A DNA stretch of 64,000 nucleotides from DASSQJ01 sp963773655 (GTDB lineage Bacteria > Actinomycetota > Actinomycetes > Actinomycetales > Dermatophilaceae), in NCBI GenBank assembly GCA_963773655.1, contig CAVZBX010000005.1, positions 558,001-622,000 of the forward strand. Reading direction: 5' to 3'. Made by a program: the position numbers and the translations under genes. The notes beneath the pieces are model-generated. The model saw nothing but the letters and a program-made list of their open reading frames with translations, was not told the DNA's origin and did not search any database. Below are positions 35,182-44,056 of the stretch, piece after piece (position 1 is the stretch's first letter; each line of letters begins with the position of its first letter).

Positions 35182-36534
35182 ATGAGCGCACCGGAACCCG
35201 CGGCCACCCGACAGCGCCTGGTGATCCTGGGCGCAGCGGGCCGCGACTTCCACGACTTCAACGTGATGTACCGGGACGACCCCCATGTCGAGGTGGTGGC
35301 GTTCACCGCCACCCAGATCCCCGACATCGAGGGCCGCACCTACCCGCCCGAGCTGGCGGGGCCCCTCTACCCGGAGGGCATCCCGATCGTCGAGGAGGCC
35401 CAGCTCGAGCGGATCGTCGCCGACGACCGGGTGGACACCGTCGTCCTCGCCTACTCCGACCTGGCGCACGCCTCCGTGATGCACCTCGCCTCCCGGGTGG
35501 TGGCGGCGGGCGCCGACTTCCTCGTGCCCGGAGCGCGGCGCTCCACCCTCGTCTCCCGGCGGCCGGTCGTCGCCGTGACCGCCGTGCGCACCGGCGTCGG
35601 CAAGAGCCAGACGACTCGGTACGTCGCCGGGCTGTTGCGGGGCATGGGCCAGCGGGTGGTCGCGGTCCGGCACCCGATGCCGTACGGCGACCTGGCCGCG
35701 CAGGCGGTGCAGCGCTTCGGCGACCTCACCGACCTCGAGCGGCACCACTGCACCATCGAGGAGCGGGAGGAGTACGAGCCCCACCTCGACGCCGGCGTCG
35801 TCGTGTACGCGGGGGTGGACTACGCCCGGATCCTCCACGAGGCGGAGGAGGAGGCCGACGTCGTCCTCTGGGACGGGGGCAACAACGACATCCCGTTCTA
35901 CGCCCCCGAGCTGCACCTCGTCCTCGTCGACCCGCTGCGTCCCGGTGACGAGCTCGGCTACCACCCCGGCGAGGCCAACCTGCGGATGGCCGACGTGGTG
36001 CTCGTCGCCAAGTGCGACTCGGCCCGGCCCGAGGACGTCGAGGCGGTCGAGGCGTCGGCGCGGGCGGTGAACCCGGACGCCGTGGTGCTGCGGTGCGACA
36101 GCCCGGTGACGGTGGAGGACCGTGCGGCCGTGTCCGGCAAGCGGGTCGTCGTCGTCGAGGACGGGCCGACGCTCACGCACGGGTCGATGTCGTTCGGTGC
36201 CGGGGTGGTCGGTGCGCGCCAGGCCGGTGCCGCGGAGATCGTCGACCCGGTGCCCTACGCCGTCGGCAGCATCGCGGCCACCTTCGAGCGCTACCCCAAC
36301 GCCCGCGGCATCCTGCCGGCGATGGGCTACGGGGAGCAGCAGACCCGCGAGCTCGAGGAGACGATCCGCGCGATGGCCCGCGCCGGCGCCGTCGACGCGG
36401 TCGTCGCCGGCACCCCCGTGGACCTGGCGAAGCTCGTCGACGTCGACCTGCCGGTCGTGCGCGCCCGCTACGAGCTGCGCGAGCAGGAACCGGGCCGGCT
36501 CGAGGCGCTGCTGCACGAGGCGCTGGGCCTCTGA
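35182..36534 (+). CDS. Predicted GTPase of the cyclic 2,3-diphosphoglycerate synthetase family (COG2403-like)
   Basis: 450 residues. The N-terminal Rossmann-like domain (LVILGAAGRDFHDFNVMYRD) is followed by a P-loop, TGVGKSQTTR, at about 137-146. Next come GYHPGEANLRMADVVLVAKC and a C-terminal region with SIAATFERYPNARGILPAMG. This order matches the archaeal cyclic-2,3-diphosphoglycerate synthetase family and bacterial relatives annotated only as GTPases. Its product here is unproven. It stands alone, bracketed by two copies of a 68-bp palindromic element. The ATG at 35182 follows GGAGG at a spacing of 5. Confidence 0.78.
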   Translation: MSAPEPAATRQRLVILGAAGRDFHDFNVMYRDDPHVEVVAFTATQIPDIEGRTYPPELAGPLYPEGIPIVEEAQLERIVADDRVDTVVLAYSDLAHASVMHLASRVVAAGADFLVPGARRSTLVSRRPVVAVTAVRTGVGKSQTTRYVAGLLRGMGQRVVAVRHPMPYGDLAAQAVQRFGDLTDLERHHCTIEEREEYEPHLDAGVVVYAGVDYARILHEAEEEADVVLWDGGNNDIPFYAPELHLVLVDPLRPGDELGYHPGEANLRMADVVLVAKCDSARPEDVEAVEASARAVNPDAVVLRCDSPVTVEDRAAVSGKRVVVVEDGPTLTHGSMSFGAGVVGARQAGAAEIVDPVPYAVGSIAATFERYPNARGILPAMGYGEQQTRELEETIRAMARAGAVDAVVAGTPVDLAKLVDVDLPVVRARYELREQEPGRLEALLHEALGL

Positions 36535-36610
36535 GGCAGGCCCGCTCGCTCCCCGCCGGTGCCGGTGCCGATCCGGGGCGGCCGGTCAGCTCGGCCGTGC
36601 GCCGCTCGGG

Positions 36611-36678
36611 CTCAGCGCACCCTCGGTCGGCTCAGCGCACGCTGCACCCTGCGCTGAGCCGCACCACCCTGCGCTGAG
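36611..36678. repeat. 68-bp nested palindromic element, copy B
   Basis: CTCAGCGCA occurs at 36611 and 36631, and TGCGCTGAG at 36650 and 36670. These are the same offsets (0, 20, 39, 59) as in copy A. Roughly four fifths of positions agree with copy A by eye, and the differences concentrate in the spacer between the two reverse units. It lies between the GTPase gene (stop 36534) and the convergent malQ gene (stop at 36684), so it could also terminate both. Confidence 0.85.
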
Positions 36679-36683
36679 CGGGC

Positions 36684-38813
36684 TCAGCGGCCGCGGAGGG
36701 CGTCGAACAGCGCCTCGGCGAGCTCGGCCTGGCGGACGTCGTCGAGGTCGAGCGGCCGGCCGTCGGGGCCCGCGAGCGGCAGCCGCCAGTTGGGGTACTC
36801 GTCGTTGGTGCCCGGCTGGTTGATGGCTCGCCGGTCGCCGACGAGGTCGGGCAGAGCGACGGCCAGCATCCGGCTCGGGGTCCGTGCCAGCCAGCGGTGC
36901 AGCGCCAGCAGGGTCTCGTCGACGTCGGCGCCGGGCTCGAGCAGGCCGCGCTCGGTGAGCACCCCGCGCACCCGGTCGATCGCCGCCTCCTCGAGCGCCC
37001 GCTCCTCCTCGACCGGGCGGGTCAGCAGCCCGAGCTGCTCGCGCACGGCGACGTGCTCGAGGGTCAGGTAGCCCGCGGACGGCGGCAGGTCGTGCGTGGT
37101 GACCGACGCCAGGCACAGGTCGCGGTAGTGCTCCGGCGGCTTGGGCCGGTCGTCCTCCCACTCGAACCACAGGATGCTCGTGCCCACCAGCCCGCGCTCC
37201 ATCATGTAGTCGCGCACGTTCGGCGCCACCACCCCGAGGTCCTCCCCCACGACCACCGCGCCGGCGCGCTGGGCCTCGAGCACGAGGATGCCGAGCAGCG
37301 CCTCGTGGTCGTAGTAGACGTAGGTGCCCTCCGCGGGCGTGCCGCCGGCCGGGATCCACCAGAGCCGGAAGAGCCCGATGATGTGGTCGACGCGGATGCC
37401 GCCGGAGTCCCGCAGCACCGCTCGCACCATGTCGCGGAATGGGGCGTACCCGAGCTCGGCGAGCCGGTCCGGCCGCCACGGCGGCTGGCTCCAGTTCTGC
37501 CCGAGCTGGTTGAACTGGTCCGGCGGCGCGCCCACCGTGACCCCGCGGGCCAGGGCAGTGCCCAGGCCCCAGGCGTCGGCGCCGAGCGGGTGCACCCCGA
37601 CGGCGAGGTCGTGGACGACGCCGAGCGTCATCCCCGCCGTGAGCGCCTCGCGCTGCACCTGCGCCAGCTGTTGCTCGAGCAGCCACTGCAGCCAGCGGTG
37701 GAAGTCGACGTCGTGGGCCCGCTCGGCCTGCAGCGCCGCGACCTCCGGGGAGGTCGGGTCCTGGTACGGCTCGGGCCACGTGGTGAAGGGCAGCCCGTGG
37801 CTCTCGGCGAGCGCGCACCAGGTCGCGAAGCGGAGCAGGCCCTCGCCCTCGCGCGCGCAGAACTCCTCGAAGGCGCGCCGTCGGGTCTCGGTGAGCCCCG
37901 CGTCGTGGACCAGGCGCAGCGCCTCCTTCTTGGCGGTCCAGGCGGCGTCGCGGTCGATCCGGTCCTCCGCGTTCAGGGCCCGGGCGGCCTCCGCGAGCTG
38001 GAGCAGCCTGCGGTGCGCCGAGTTCTCGAGCAACGCCACCTCGGGGACGTCCTCCACCCGGAGGTAGAGGGGGTTGACGAAGCGACGGGTGGTCGGCAGG
38101 TAGGGCGAGGGCTCCATCGGCACGACCGGCTCGGCGGCGTGGAGGGGGTTGACGAGGACGAAGTCGGCCTCGTGCGCTGCCGCGGCCCAGGTGGCGAGGT
38201 CGGCGAGGTCGCGCAGGTCACCGGTGCCCCACGAGCCCCCGGAGCGCACCTGGTAGAGCTGGGCCATCAGACCCACGGCCCGGGCGTCGCGCAGGCCCTC
38301 GGGCAGCTCGAGCCGCTGCGGCGTGACGACGAGCACGCCGCTGGTGGTCTCCGGGCGTGGCGCGGGCGCGTCGACCTCCGCCACGAGCCGGTGCCAGCCG
38401 AGCGGCAGGTCGGCCGGCAGCTCGAAGGTCGCCTCGCCGAGGGGTGCGCCGTCGACGACCCGGTCGGGCACCCACCGGTCCACCTGCGGCAGTGCCCTGC
38501 GGGTGCCGTCCTCCAGCTCGGCCACCACCCGGATGCCGGTGCCGGCCGGCACGTGCGTGGCCACCTGGGAGGCCACCCCCTGGCGGACCACCACGGATGC
38601 CGGGAGGGTGCGCCGCCACGGACCGTCGACGTGCTCGGCGAGCGAGGCCTCGACGGCGTCGTCGGTGGTGGCGTCGACGCCGAGCGCCGCGAGCACCGCG
38701 CGGATGGACTCGGCCGACACCATGACGTGCTGGCCGAGCCAGTCCCAGTAGTCGGTGGCGACCCCGTGGGCGGCGGCGAGCTCGGCGAGCCGGGGCGGCG
38801 GCAGGTGCGACAT
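36684..38813 (-). CDS. malQ: 4-alpha-glucanotransferase (amylomaltase)
   Basis: 709 residues, GH77 family. An N-terminal beta-rich region of about 150 residues precedes the barrel, as in actinobacterial MalQ. Catalytic and binding motifs are GIRVDHIIGLFRLWWIPAG (nucleophile Asp), VVVGEDLGVVAPNVRDYM (acid/base Glu), SVTTHDLPPSAGYL and INQPGTNDEYPNWRLPL. It disproportionates maltodextrins in glycogen and maltose metabolism. ATGs at 38813 and 38822 are both possible. No maltose operon genes are adjacent. Confidence 0.95.
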   Translation of the reverse strand: MSHLPPPRLAELAAAHGVATDYWDWLGQHVMVSAESIRAVLAALGVDATTDDAVEASLAEHVDGPWRRTLPASVVVRQGVASQVATHVPAGTGIRVVAELEDGTRRALPQVDRWVPDRVVDGAPLGEATFELPADLPLGWHRLVAEVDAPAPRPETTSGVLVVTPQRLELPEGLRDARAVGLMAQLYQVRSGGSWGTGDLRDLADLATWAAAAHEADFVLVNPLHAAEPVVPMEPSPYLPTTRRFVNPLYLRVEDVPEVALLENSAHRRLLQLAEAARALNAEDRIDRDAAWTAKKEALRLVHDAGLTETRRRAFEEFCAREGEGLLRFATWCALAESHGLPFTTWPEPYQDPTSPEVAALQAERAHDVDFHRWLQWLLEQQLAQVQREALTAGMTLGVVHDLAVGVHPLGADAWGLGTALARGVTVGAPPDQFNQLGQNWSQPPWRPDRLAELGYAPFRDMVRAVLRDSGGIRVDHIIGLFRLWWIPAGGTPAEGTYVYYDHEALLGILVLEAQRAGAVVVGEDLGVVAPNVRDYMMERGLVGTSILWFEWEDDRPKPPEHYRDLCLASVTTHDLPPSAGYLTLEHVAVREQLGLLTRPVEEERALEEAAIDRVRGVLTERGLLEPGADVDETLLALHRWLARTPSRMLAVALPDLVGDRRAINQPGTNDEYPNWRLPLAGPDGRPLDLDDVRQAELAEALFDALRGR

Positions 38814-38922
38814 GGCCCCCATCCTGCCAAGGCCCGCGGGGCCGGGCTCCGGCCCCCACCGCGGGCCGTGCCGGTCCGAGGGGGTCGCGACGGACGTCGG
38901 TGGCTCGGGGCAGGATGGGCCC

Positions 38923-39717
38923 GTGTCCACCATCGTCTTCCTCCACGCCCACCCCGACGACGAGGCGTCGCAGACCTCGGGCACGATGGCCCGCGCCGCC
39001 GACGAGGGCCACCGGGTCGTGCTCGTCGTCGCCACCGACGGCGACCACGGCACCGCGCCCGACGACCTCGCCCCCGGAGAGACCGTCGTCGACCGCCGCC
39101 GCCGCGAGGCCGAGGCCGCGGCCCGCGTCATCGGCATCCACCGGCTGGTGCGGCTCGGCTACGCCGACTCCGGGATGGCCGGGTGGGAGCAGAACCGCCA
39201 CGAGGGCGCCTTCGCCGCGGCCGACGTCGAGGAGGCGGCGGCGAGGTTCGCTGCCGTCCTCGACGAGGAGGATGCCGACGTCGCCGTCGGCTACGACTGG
39301 CACGGCGGGTACGGCCATCCCGACCACGTCCAGGTGCACCGCGTCCTGCACCGCGGGGCCGAGCTCGCGGCGCGCCGTCCCCGGGTGCTCGAGTCCTCGA
39401 TGAACCGCGACGCCATGCGCGAGATGGCCGGGGCCGCCCGGGCGGCCGGGCAGGAGGTCTTCGACCCCGACGGGCCGATGGACGACGGCAACCCGATGGG
39501 CACCCCGGAGTCCGAGCTGCACTGGCAGGTCGACGTCACGGGCCTGCTCGAGCGCAAGCGGGCAGCCCTGGAGTGCCACGCCAGCCAGACGAGCGACGTC
39601 GGGATGATCCTCGCGATGCCGCCGGAGGCCTTCGCCGTGGCCTTCGGATTCGAGCACTACCTCGAGCCGGGACGTGACGCCGGCATGGTGCGGGGCTGGC
39701 CCTTCGACGACGCCTGA
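38923..39717 (+). CDS. PIG-L family deacetylase (LmbE-like)
   Basis: 264 residues. The zinc site is AHPDDE (near residue 9) with GYGHPDHVQVH in the middle. It is the second PIG-L protein of the window but is shorter in the N-terminal part than MshB. It carries the variant SGMAGWEQNRHEGAF and the ending FGFEHYLEP. Mycothiol S-conjugate amidase (Mca) or another de-N-acetylase are possibilities that cannot be separated here. The GTG at 38923 is divergent from malQ by 109 bp. Confidence 0.88.
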   Translation: MSTIVFLHAHPDDEASQTSGTMARAADEGHRVVLVVATDGDHGTAPDDLAPGETVVDRRRREAEAAARVIGIHRLVRLGYADSGMAGWEQNRHEGAFAAADVEEAAARFAAVLDEEDADVAVGYDWHGGYGHPDHVQVHRVLHRGAELAARRPRVLESSMNRDAMREMAGAARAAGQEVFDPDGPMDDGNPMGTPESELHWQVDVTGLLERKRAALECHASQTSDVGMILAMPPEAFAVAFGFEHYLEPGRDAGMVRGWPFDDA

Positions 39718-39736
39718 CCGCGGCGCGCGCCGGCCG

Positions 39737-40624
39737 TCAGCGGACCACCGCCACCGGTCGGTCCGCCCTGGCCGCCACCCGCCGGCTCACGCTGCCCAGC
39801 AGCAGGCCGGCGAAGCCGCCGTGCCCCCGGGTCCCGACGACGACGAGGTCGGCGTCCTGCTCCCGGGCCACCTCCAGCAGCGCCTTGGCTGTCGGGCCGT
39901 GCGTCACCAGCGGGGTCACCCTCACGTCGGGGGACCGCGGCGCGACGTCGCGGATCACCCCGTCGAGCAGGGCGGCGTAGCGTTCGTCGATCTCCGGCAC
40001 CGGGTCGGCCATGACGTAGGTGATGAGCATCCCCGCCTCCACCTCGGTGCGCCACGCGGCGACGCAGGTGACCGACCCGCCGTCCGGGTCGACCGCCTCG
40101 AGCGCGTACGCGAGGGCGTGCCGGCTGTGGTCGCTGCCGTCGACCCCCACGACGACGGTGCGCGGGCGGGCGGTGCGTGACCCGTCGGGGACGACCACCA
40201 CCGGGCAGCGCGCGTGGGCCATGGCGGGGACGACGACCGAGCCCAGGCCGCCGTGCGCCGGGGAGCCGGTGACCAGCACGCGGGCGGCCTGCGAGGACTC
40301 GACCAGCCCGGCGGCCGGTGAGCCCCAAAGCACCTCGGTGACCACCTTGAGTCCGGGGTTCGCGGCGCGGAGCGTCTCGGACACCTCGTCGAGGTGCCGT
40401 CGGGTGTCGGCGTCGACCTGTTCGGCCAGGCTCGGCGACCCGGCGGCGAGCGCCTCGTAGGGGGTCAGCTGCAGCCCGGCGTCGACCACGGAGACCAGCC
40501 GCAGGGTGCTGTCGGACCGCTCCGCCTCGGCCGCCGCCCAGGCCGCGACCGTCCAGTCGTGGCCGGTCGCGTCGAGCGCCGCCACCACGTCTCCCGTCCG
40601 CGTGCTCACAGGGATGTCGTTCAT
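39737..40624 (-). CDS. Tandem-domain universal stress protein
   Basis: 295 residues with two USP domains (about 10-150 and 155-295). The second carries the ATP-binding pattern GTRGHGGFAGLLLGSVSRRV (G-2x-G-9x-G-S). The first has a weaker form (GSPAHGGLGSVV). GVDGSDHSRHALAYAL is the start of the second domain. Such proteins bind ATP and accumulate under hypoxia or growth arrest in actinobacteria. A perfect AAGGAGG lies 7-8 nt before the ATG at 40624. A paralogue lies 71 bp upstream in the same direction. Confidence 0.92.
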   Translation of the reverse strand: MNDIPVSTRTGDVVAALDATGHDWTVAAWAAAEAERSDSTLRLVSVVDAGLQLTPYEALAAGSPSLAEQVDADTRRHLDEVSETLRAANPGLKVVTEVLWGSPAAGLVESSQAARVLVTGSPAHGGLGSVVVPAMAHARCPVVVVPDGSRTARPRTVVVGVDGSDHSRHALAYALEAVDPDGGSVTCVAAWRTEVEAGMLITYVMADPVPEIDERYAALLDGVIRDVAPRSPDVRVTPLVTHGPTAKALLEVAREQDADLVVVGTRGHGGFAGLLLGSVSRRVAARADRPVAVVR

Positions 40625-40695
40625 GTCGCGACCTCCTTCCGGCGCCGAGGACCGGCGCCCTACGTCGCCCACCGCTCGGTCGAGGCGGTGCGCCT

Positions 40696-41637
40696 TCAGT
40701 GCGCGACCGCGACCACCGTCCCGGCGCGCTCGACCACCGTGCGGCTCACCGAGCCGAGGAGCAGTCCGGCAAAGCCTCCCCGGCCCCGGCTGCCGACGAC
40801 GACGAGGTCGGCGCCCAGCTCCTCGGCGAGCTCGATGACCGCCTTCGCCGCCCCGCCGTGGCGGACCACCACCTGGACCGGCACGTCCGGGTGCGCGGCG
40901 GCCACCGGGTCGGCCACCTCGTGCACGAGCCGGAGGTACCGCTCCTCGACGGCCGTCCAGTGCGCACTGTCGGGTTCGGTCACCACCACGCCGTCGATCA
41001 CCTCGACCGTCCAGCCCAGCACGCAGGTGACCGAGCCGCCGGCCGCGGCGGCGGTCGTCACCGCGAGCCGCACGGCGCGGGCGGAGCCGGCGCTGCCGTC
41101 GACGCCCACGACGACCCGCCGGGGCGGGCCGACCTCGTGGCCGGCGGGCACGACGGCCACCGGACACCGGGCGTGCGCCACCGCGGCGCGGGTGACGGAG
41201 CCGAGCAGGACGCGCTCGAGCCGGCTGCGCTCGGGCGACCCGAGGACGAGCCACGCGGCGTCGTCGGAGAGGTCGACGAGGGCCGCCGCGGGCGGGCCCC
41301 AGTCGACCACCTGGTCGATGGTGAGCCCCGGGTGGCGCGCGGCCACCCGGGCGGCAGCCGCGGCGACGAGGTCGTTCCCCACGGCGCGCATCTGCTCCGA
41401 GAGGGAGGGCAGCTCGCCGAGGACCGCCTCGTACGGCGTCAGCTGGAAGCCCGGCTCGATCGCGTGGACGAGCCGCAGCGGCCGCCCGCTGCGTACCGCC
41501 TCGGCCGCGGCCCAGTCCGTGACGCCGTCGTCGACGGGTGAGCCGTCCAGGCCCGCCACCACCGGTGCGCCGACACGACCTCCCGTCCCGGTGGTGTCCC
41601 GGGTCGCCGGGCCAGGCCTGGTGACGTCGTCGGCCAT
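40696..41637 (-). CDS. Tandem-domain universal stress protein, paralogue
   Basis: 313 residues with two USP domains. The second ends in GSRGRGGFAGLLLGSVSRTV and the first in LGSPERSRLERVLLGSVTRA, so both nucleotide loops are intact here, unlike in the downstream copy. The N-terminal 30 residues are a Thr/Gly-rich extension. It clearly arose from the same ancestor as the gene at 39737-40624, sharing LTPYEA, AHARCPV and VVVGVDGS. I looked for a DosR-type box upstream and saw none. Confidence 0.92.
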   Translation of the reverse strand: MADDVTRPGPATRDTTGTGGRVGAPVVAGLDGSPVDDGVTDWAAAEAVRSGRPLRLVHAIEPGFQLTPYEAVLGELPSLSEQMRAVGNDLVAAAAARVAARHPGLTIDQVVDWGPPAAALVDLSDDAAWLVLGSPERSRLERVLLGSVTRAAVAHARCPVAVVPAGHEVGPPRRVVVGVDGSAGSARAVRLAVTTAAAAGGSVTCVLGWTVEVIDGVVVTEPDSAHWTAVEERYLRLVHEVADPVAAAHPDVPVQVVVRHGGAAKAVIELAEELGADLVVVGSRGRGGFAGLLLGSVSRTVVERAGTVVAVAH

Positions 41638-41738
41638 GCCCCCAGTGTGCTCCGCGGCCCGGTCCCCCGCCATCACCCACGTCACACGAGGCCCGGGCGT
41701 GGGCCGGAGTCCGACGTCCGGAGCCACGGCACGGGGCG

Positions 41739-42671
41739 TCACACGAGCACTGCGACGTAGACGCCGAGGTAGGCGGCCAGCAGGGCGACCCCGGTGCCCG
41801 CCGTGTGCCGTCGCCGCCAGACGAGCAGGCCGGCCGCCAGCACCACCACGACCACCGCGACCGCCACGGCACGCTCGACGAGCGCGGTGGTGACGAGGGT
41901 CGGGGCGACGAGCGGTCCGATCCCGATCGACAGGGTGCCGTCGACCATCGACGCGCCGAGGGCGTCCCCCACGGCCATCTCGGCCTGCCCACGCCGGAGC
42001 GCCGTCACGCTGAACAGCACCTCCGGCAGCGAGGTGCCGATCGAGGCCCCGAAGAAGCTGAGGAGGAACACGGGAACCCCCGCCGCCTCGGCGAGCTCGA
42101 CCACGCCCCAGATCGCGGCCATCACCCCCACCGTGACCACGCCGAGACCGGCGACCAGCTGCGCCACGGGGCGGGCCAGTCCACCGTCGGCCGGCTCCGC
42201 ACGATCGGCGTTGCCCGCGTCCCCCACCCGCCACACGGCGAAGGAGAGACCGACCCAGCTCGCCACGAGCAGCGCGCCGTCGAGCCGCGACAGGTTCCCG
42301 TCCTGCATGAGGACGGCGCCCAGGAGCAGGGCCAGGACGACACCCGCGCCCACCACCGCGGCCCGTCGCCGGGGGACCAGCAGCGCGCCGCCGAGCAGCG
42401 GCAAGAGCCCGAGGACGAGCGTCATCTGGGTGACGACCGAGCCGATGCTGTCCCCGACGTTGACGTCCCCGAGGCCTTCGAGCGACGCGATGACCGAGTT
42501 GGCGATCTCGGGCAGGTCGGTTCCGAGCGCGACGAGGGTCATGCCGACGACGAAGGGCGGCAGCCGGGTCCGCCCGACGAGGTGCCCGGCCGCGCCGACG
42601 GCCACCCGCGAGGCGAGTACGGCGGCCGTGAAGCCGGCCACCATCGCCAGCGCCGCGACGGCCAGACCCAT
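41739..42671 (-). CDS. Sodium/calcium exchanger family membrane protein
   Basis: 310 residues with ten or so helices in two inverted halves. The alpha-repeat signatures are visible in each half: VGMTLVALGTDLPEIANSVI and FFGASIGTSLPEVLFSVTAL, with the ion-binding acidic residues. This is the CaCA superfamily (YrbG/CaxA-like), exchanging Ca2+ or a related cation for Na+ or H+. The cation is not decidable from the sequence. The ATG at 42671 starts with MGLAVAALAMVAGFTAAVLA. It is a single gene. Confidence 0.9.
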   Translation of the reverse strand: MGLAVAALAMVAGFTAAVLASRVAVGAAGHLVGRTRLPPFVVGMTLVALGTDLPEIANSVIASLEGLGDVNVGDSIGSVVTQMTLVLGLLPLLGGALLVPRRRAAVVGAGVVLALLLGAVLMQDGNLSRLDGALLVASWVGLSFAVWRVGDAGNADRAEPADGGLARPVAQLVAGLGVVTVGVMAAIWGVVELAEAAGVPVFLLSFFGASIGTSLPEVLFSVTALRRGQAEMAVGDALGASMVDGTLSIGIGPLVAPTLVTTALVERAVAVAVVVVVLAAGLLVWRRRHTAGTGVALLAAYLGVYVAVLV

Positions 42672-42854
42672 GCATCCTGTCTACCGCCGCTGCCCCCGCA
42701 GCCGGGCCCGAGGGTGGCCGACGCCGCATCCCTGCAGCGCTGCCGTCGCGGCTCCTCCCAGCCGGCTTCGCGGCGATGGCGCCGAGGGGTCGCTCCGTCG
42801 GGGCACTCCCCATCCGCCGCCCATCCTCGCGGGCCCGGCCGGGAGCGGCCGGGG

Positions 42855-43637
42855 TCAGATGGAGTGCCGCGTGTCGAGCACCTGGTCGACGCGGGCTCGG
42901 TCGAAGGGCTCGCCGAGCCAGTCGTACAGCCCCCGCAACGAGTCGCGGTCCGCCACGTAGTCGTCGTAGTGGACGGCGTACGCGGAGGATCCGAGCTGCT
43001 CCCGCGCCGCCACCATCCGGCCCTCGAAGTTGGCGAGCTGGGCCAGGGCAGCGGACTCCTCGCGGTCGGCCCACCACTTGCTCTTGATGACGTCGGTGTT
43101 GTCGCGGGTGTTGAACACGAACCGCGCCCCCGGGAAGACCAGTCCCACGAAGTCGAGGAGCTCGGCGAGGTCCTTGTGCTTCCACCAGCGGATCTCCTTG
43201 AAGCCGGTCACCCGGGTGCCGGAGGACGGCTTCAGCACGACGTCGAGGAGGTGCCGGCGGAACGATGCAGCGGCCTCCTCGGGGGAGTACCTGTCCATCC
43301 CGAACCAGGGGTGGGTCGGCTGCGCGGCGCGGCGCAGGTCGCTGATGTCAGAGCGACGGCGGTTCATCTCCGACCACGTGGCGTAGAGCATCTCCATGGT
43401 GCCCCCGTTCTCACCACGGATCAGGTAACCGGGTTGGGCGTTGAGCAGGCCCTGGAGCAGCGTCGACCCCGAGCGACCGTAGGTGACGATGAAGACGTAG
43501 GACAACCTCGACTCGCCCTGGCGTCGAGCGAGTTCCGAGCGCAGCGACTTGTTCTCGGCCCGCAGCTGGTCACGCTGCTCGATCAGTCGTCGCACCGGTG
43601 GTGCGAACCGGACCGCTACGGTCTTGGCGAGCGACAT
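42855..43637 (-). CDS. Sulfotransferase-family protein
   Basis: 260 residues. An N-terminal basic and coiled segment (RRLIEQRDQLRAENKSLRSE) precedes the PAPS 5'-phosphosulfate loop YVFIVTYGRSGSTLLQGLLN. FPGARFVFNTRDNTDVIKSK provides the 3'-phosphate-binding region. It should transfer sulfate from PAPS to an unknown acceptor, possibly a glycan or lipid. No PAPS-synthesis gene is adjacent. The ATG at 43637 is the first that includes the coiled segment. It stands alone before a 419-bp intergenic gap. Confidence 0.88.
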   Translation of the reverse strand: MSLAKTVAVRFAPPVRRLIEQRDQLRAENKSLRSELARRQGESRLSYVFIVTYGRSGSTLLQGLLNAQPGYLIRGENGGTMEMLYATWSEMNRRRSDISDLRRAAQPTHPWFGMDRYSPEEAAASFRRHLLDVVLKPSSGTRVTGFKEIRWWKHKDLAELLDFVGLVFPGARFVFNTRDNTDVIKSKWWADREESAALAQLANFEGRMVAAREQLGSSAYAVHYDDYVADRDSLRGLYDWLGEPFDRARVDQVLDTRHSI

Positions 43638-44056
43638 GCCGCGAACCCTACCCGCGCAGCGGAGCGGCTCGATCCACGCGCCGGACCGTGAACGAGCACC
43701 GGAGGCCGCCTGTGGTGAGCCGCGGCGGTGTCCGCAGCGGCGCCGTCGGCCGGAGCGAGATCCTCCCCGCAGCTTCCGCCGGAGAAAGGTGCGGGTCGCG
43801 CCTTGACCTGGGGCCGCCGAAGGACGATCTTTGCGGCGAGAGGGTGACCGCCCGGATTCAGCGTGGCGGCCTTCGCTCCTCAGGTCCCGGCGCTCCGTGA
43901 CACGGAGCCCCGGGATCAGGCGATGCCCGGCGACGCCGTCGACGCCGGTCGTGTGCGGGCCCCGGCCCACCATGCTCGGCCCGGCACCACCGGGTTGCCT
44001 GCGTGACGTTCGACCGACCGACGGTGATCCGTGGAGCAATCGAGAAGGAGTAACAG
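43638..44056. other. Intergenic gap of 419 bp upstream of the secreted protease
   Basis: No convincing coding pattern was seen on either strand. The gap separates the divergent sulfotransferase and protease genes, so it should hold both promoters. I could not identify a good -35/-10 pair. A hairpin is present at 43886-43914, and the protease ribosome binding site AAGGAG lies 7-8 nt before 44057. Confidence 0.5.
43886..43914. repeat. Perfect dyad in the protease upstream region
   Basis: GCTCCGTG (43892-43899) and CACGGAGC (43901-43908) form a palindrome with a single central base. It is extended by CCCGG (43886-43890) and CCGGG (43910-43914) after one C-C mismatch. It lies about 140 bp before the protease start. 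It could be an operator or an RNA hairpin. Confidence 0.5.

Noticed and set aside
34975..36678. CRISPR-like interpretation of the repeated nonamers
   Set aside because: Only four 9-bp units per element in mixed orientation, no spacers of constant length and no cas genes nearby.
40625..41738. DosR-type box upstream of the universal stress genes
   Set aside because: I looked for a GGGAC...GTCCC-like palindrome in the two upstream gaps and found no acceptable match.
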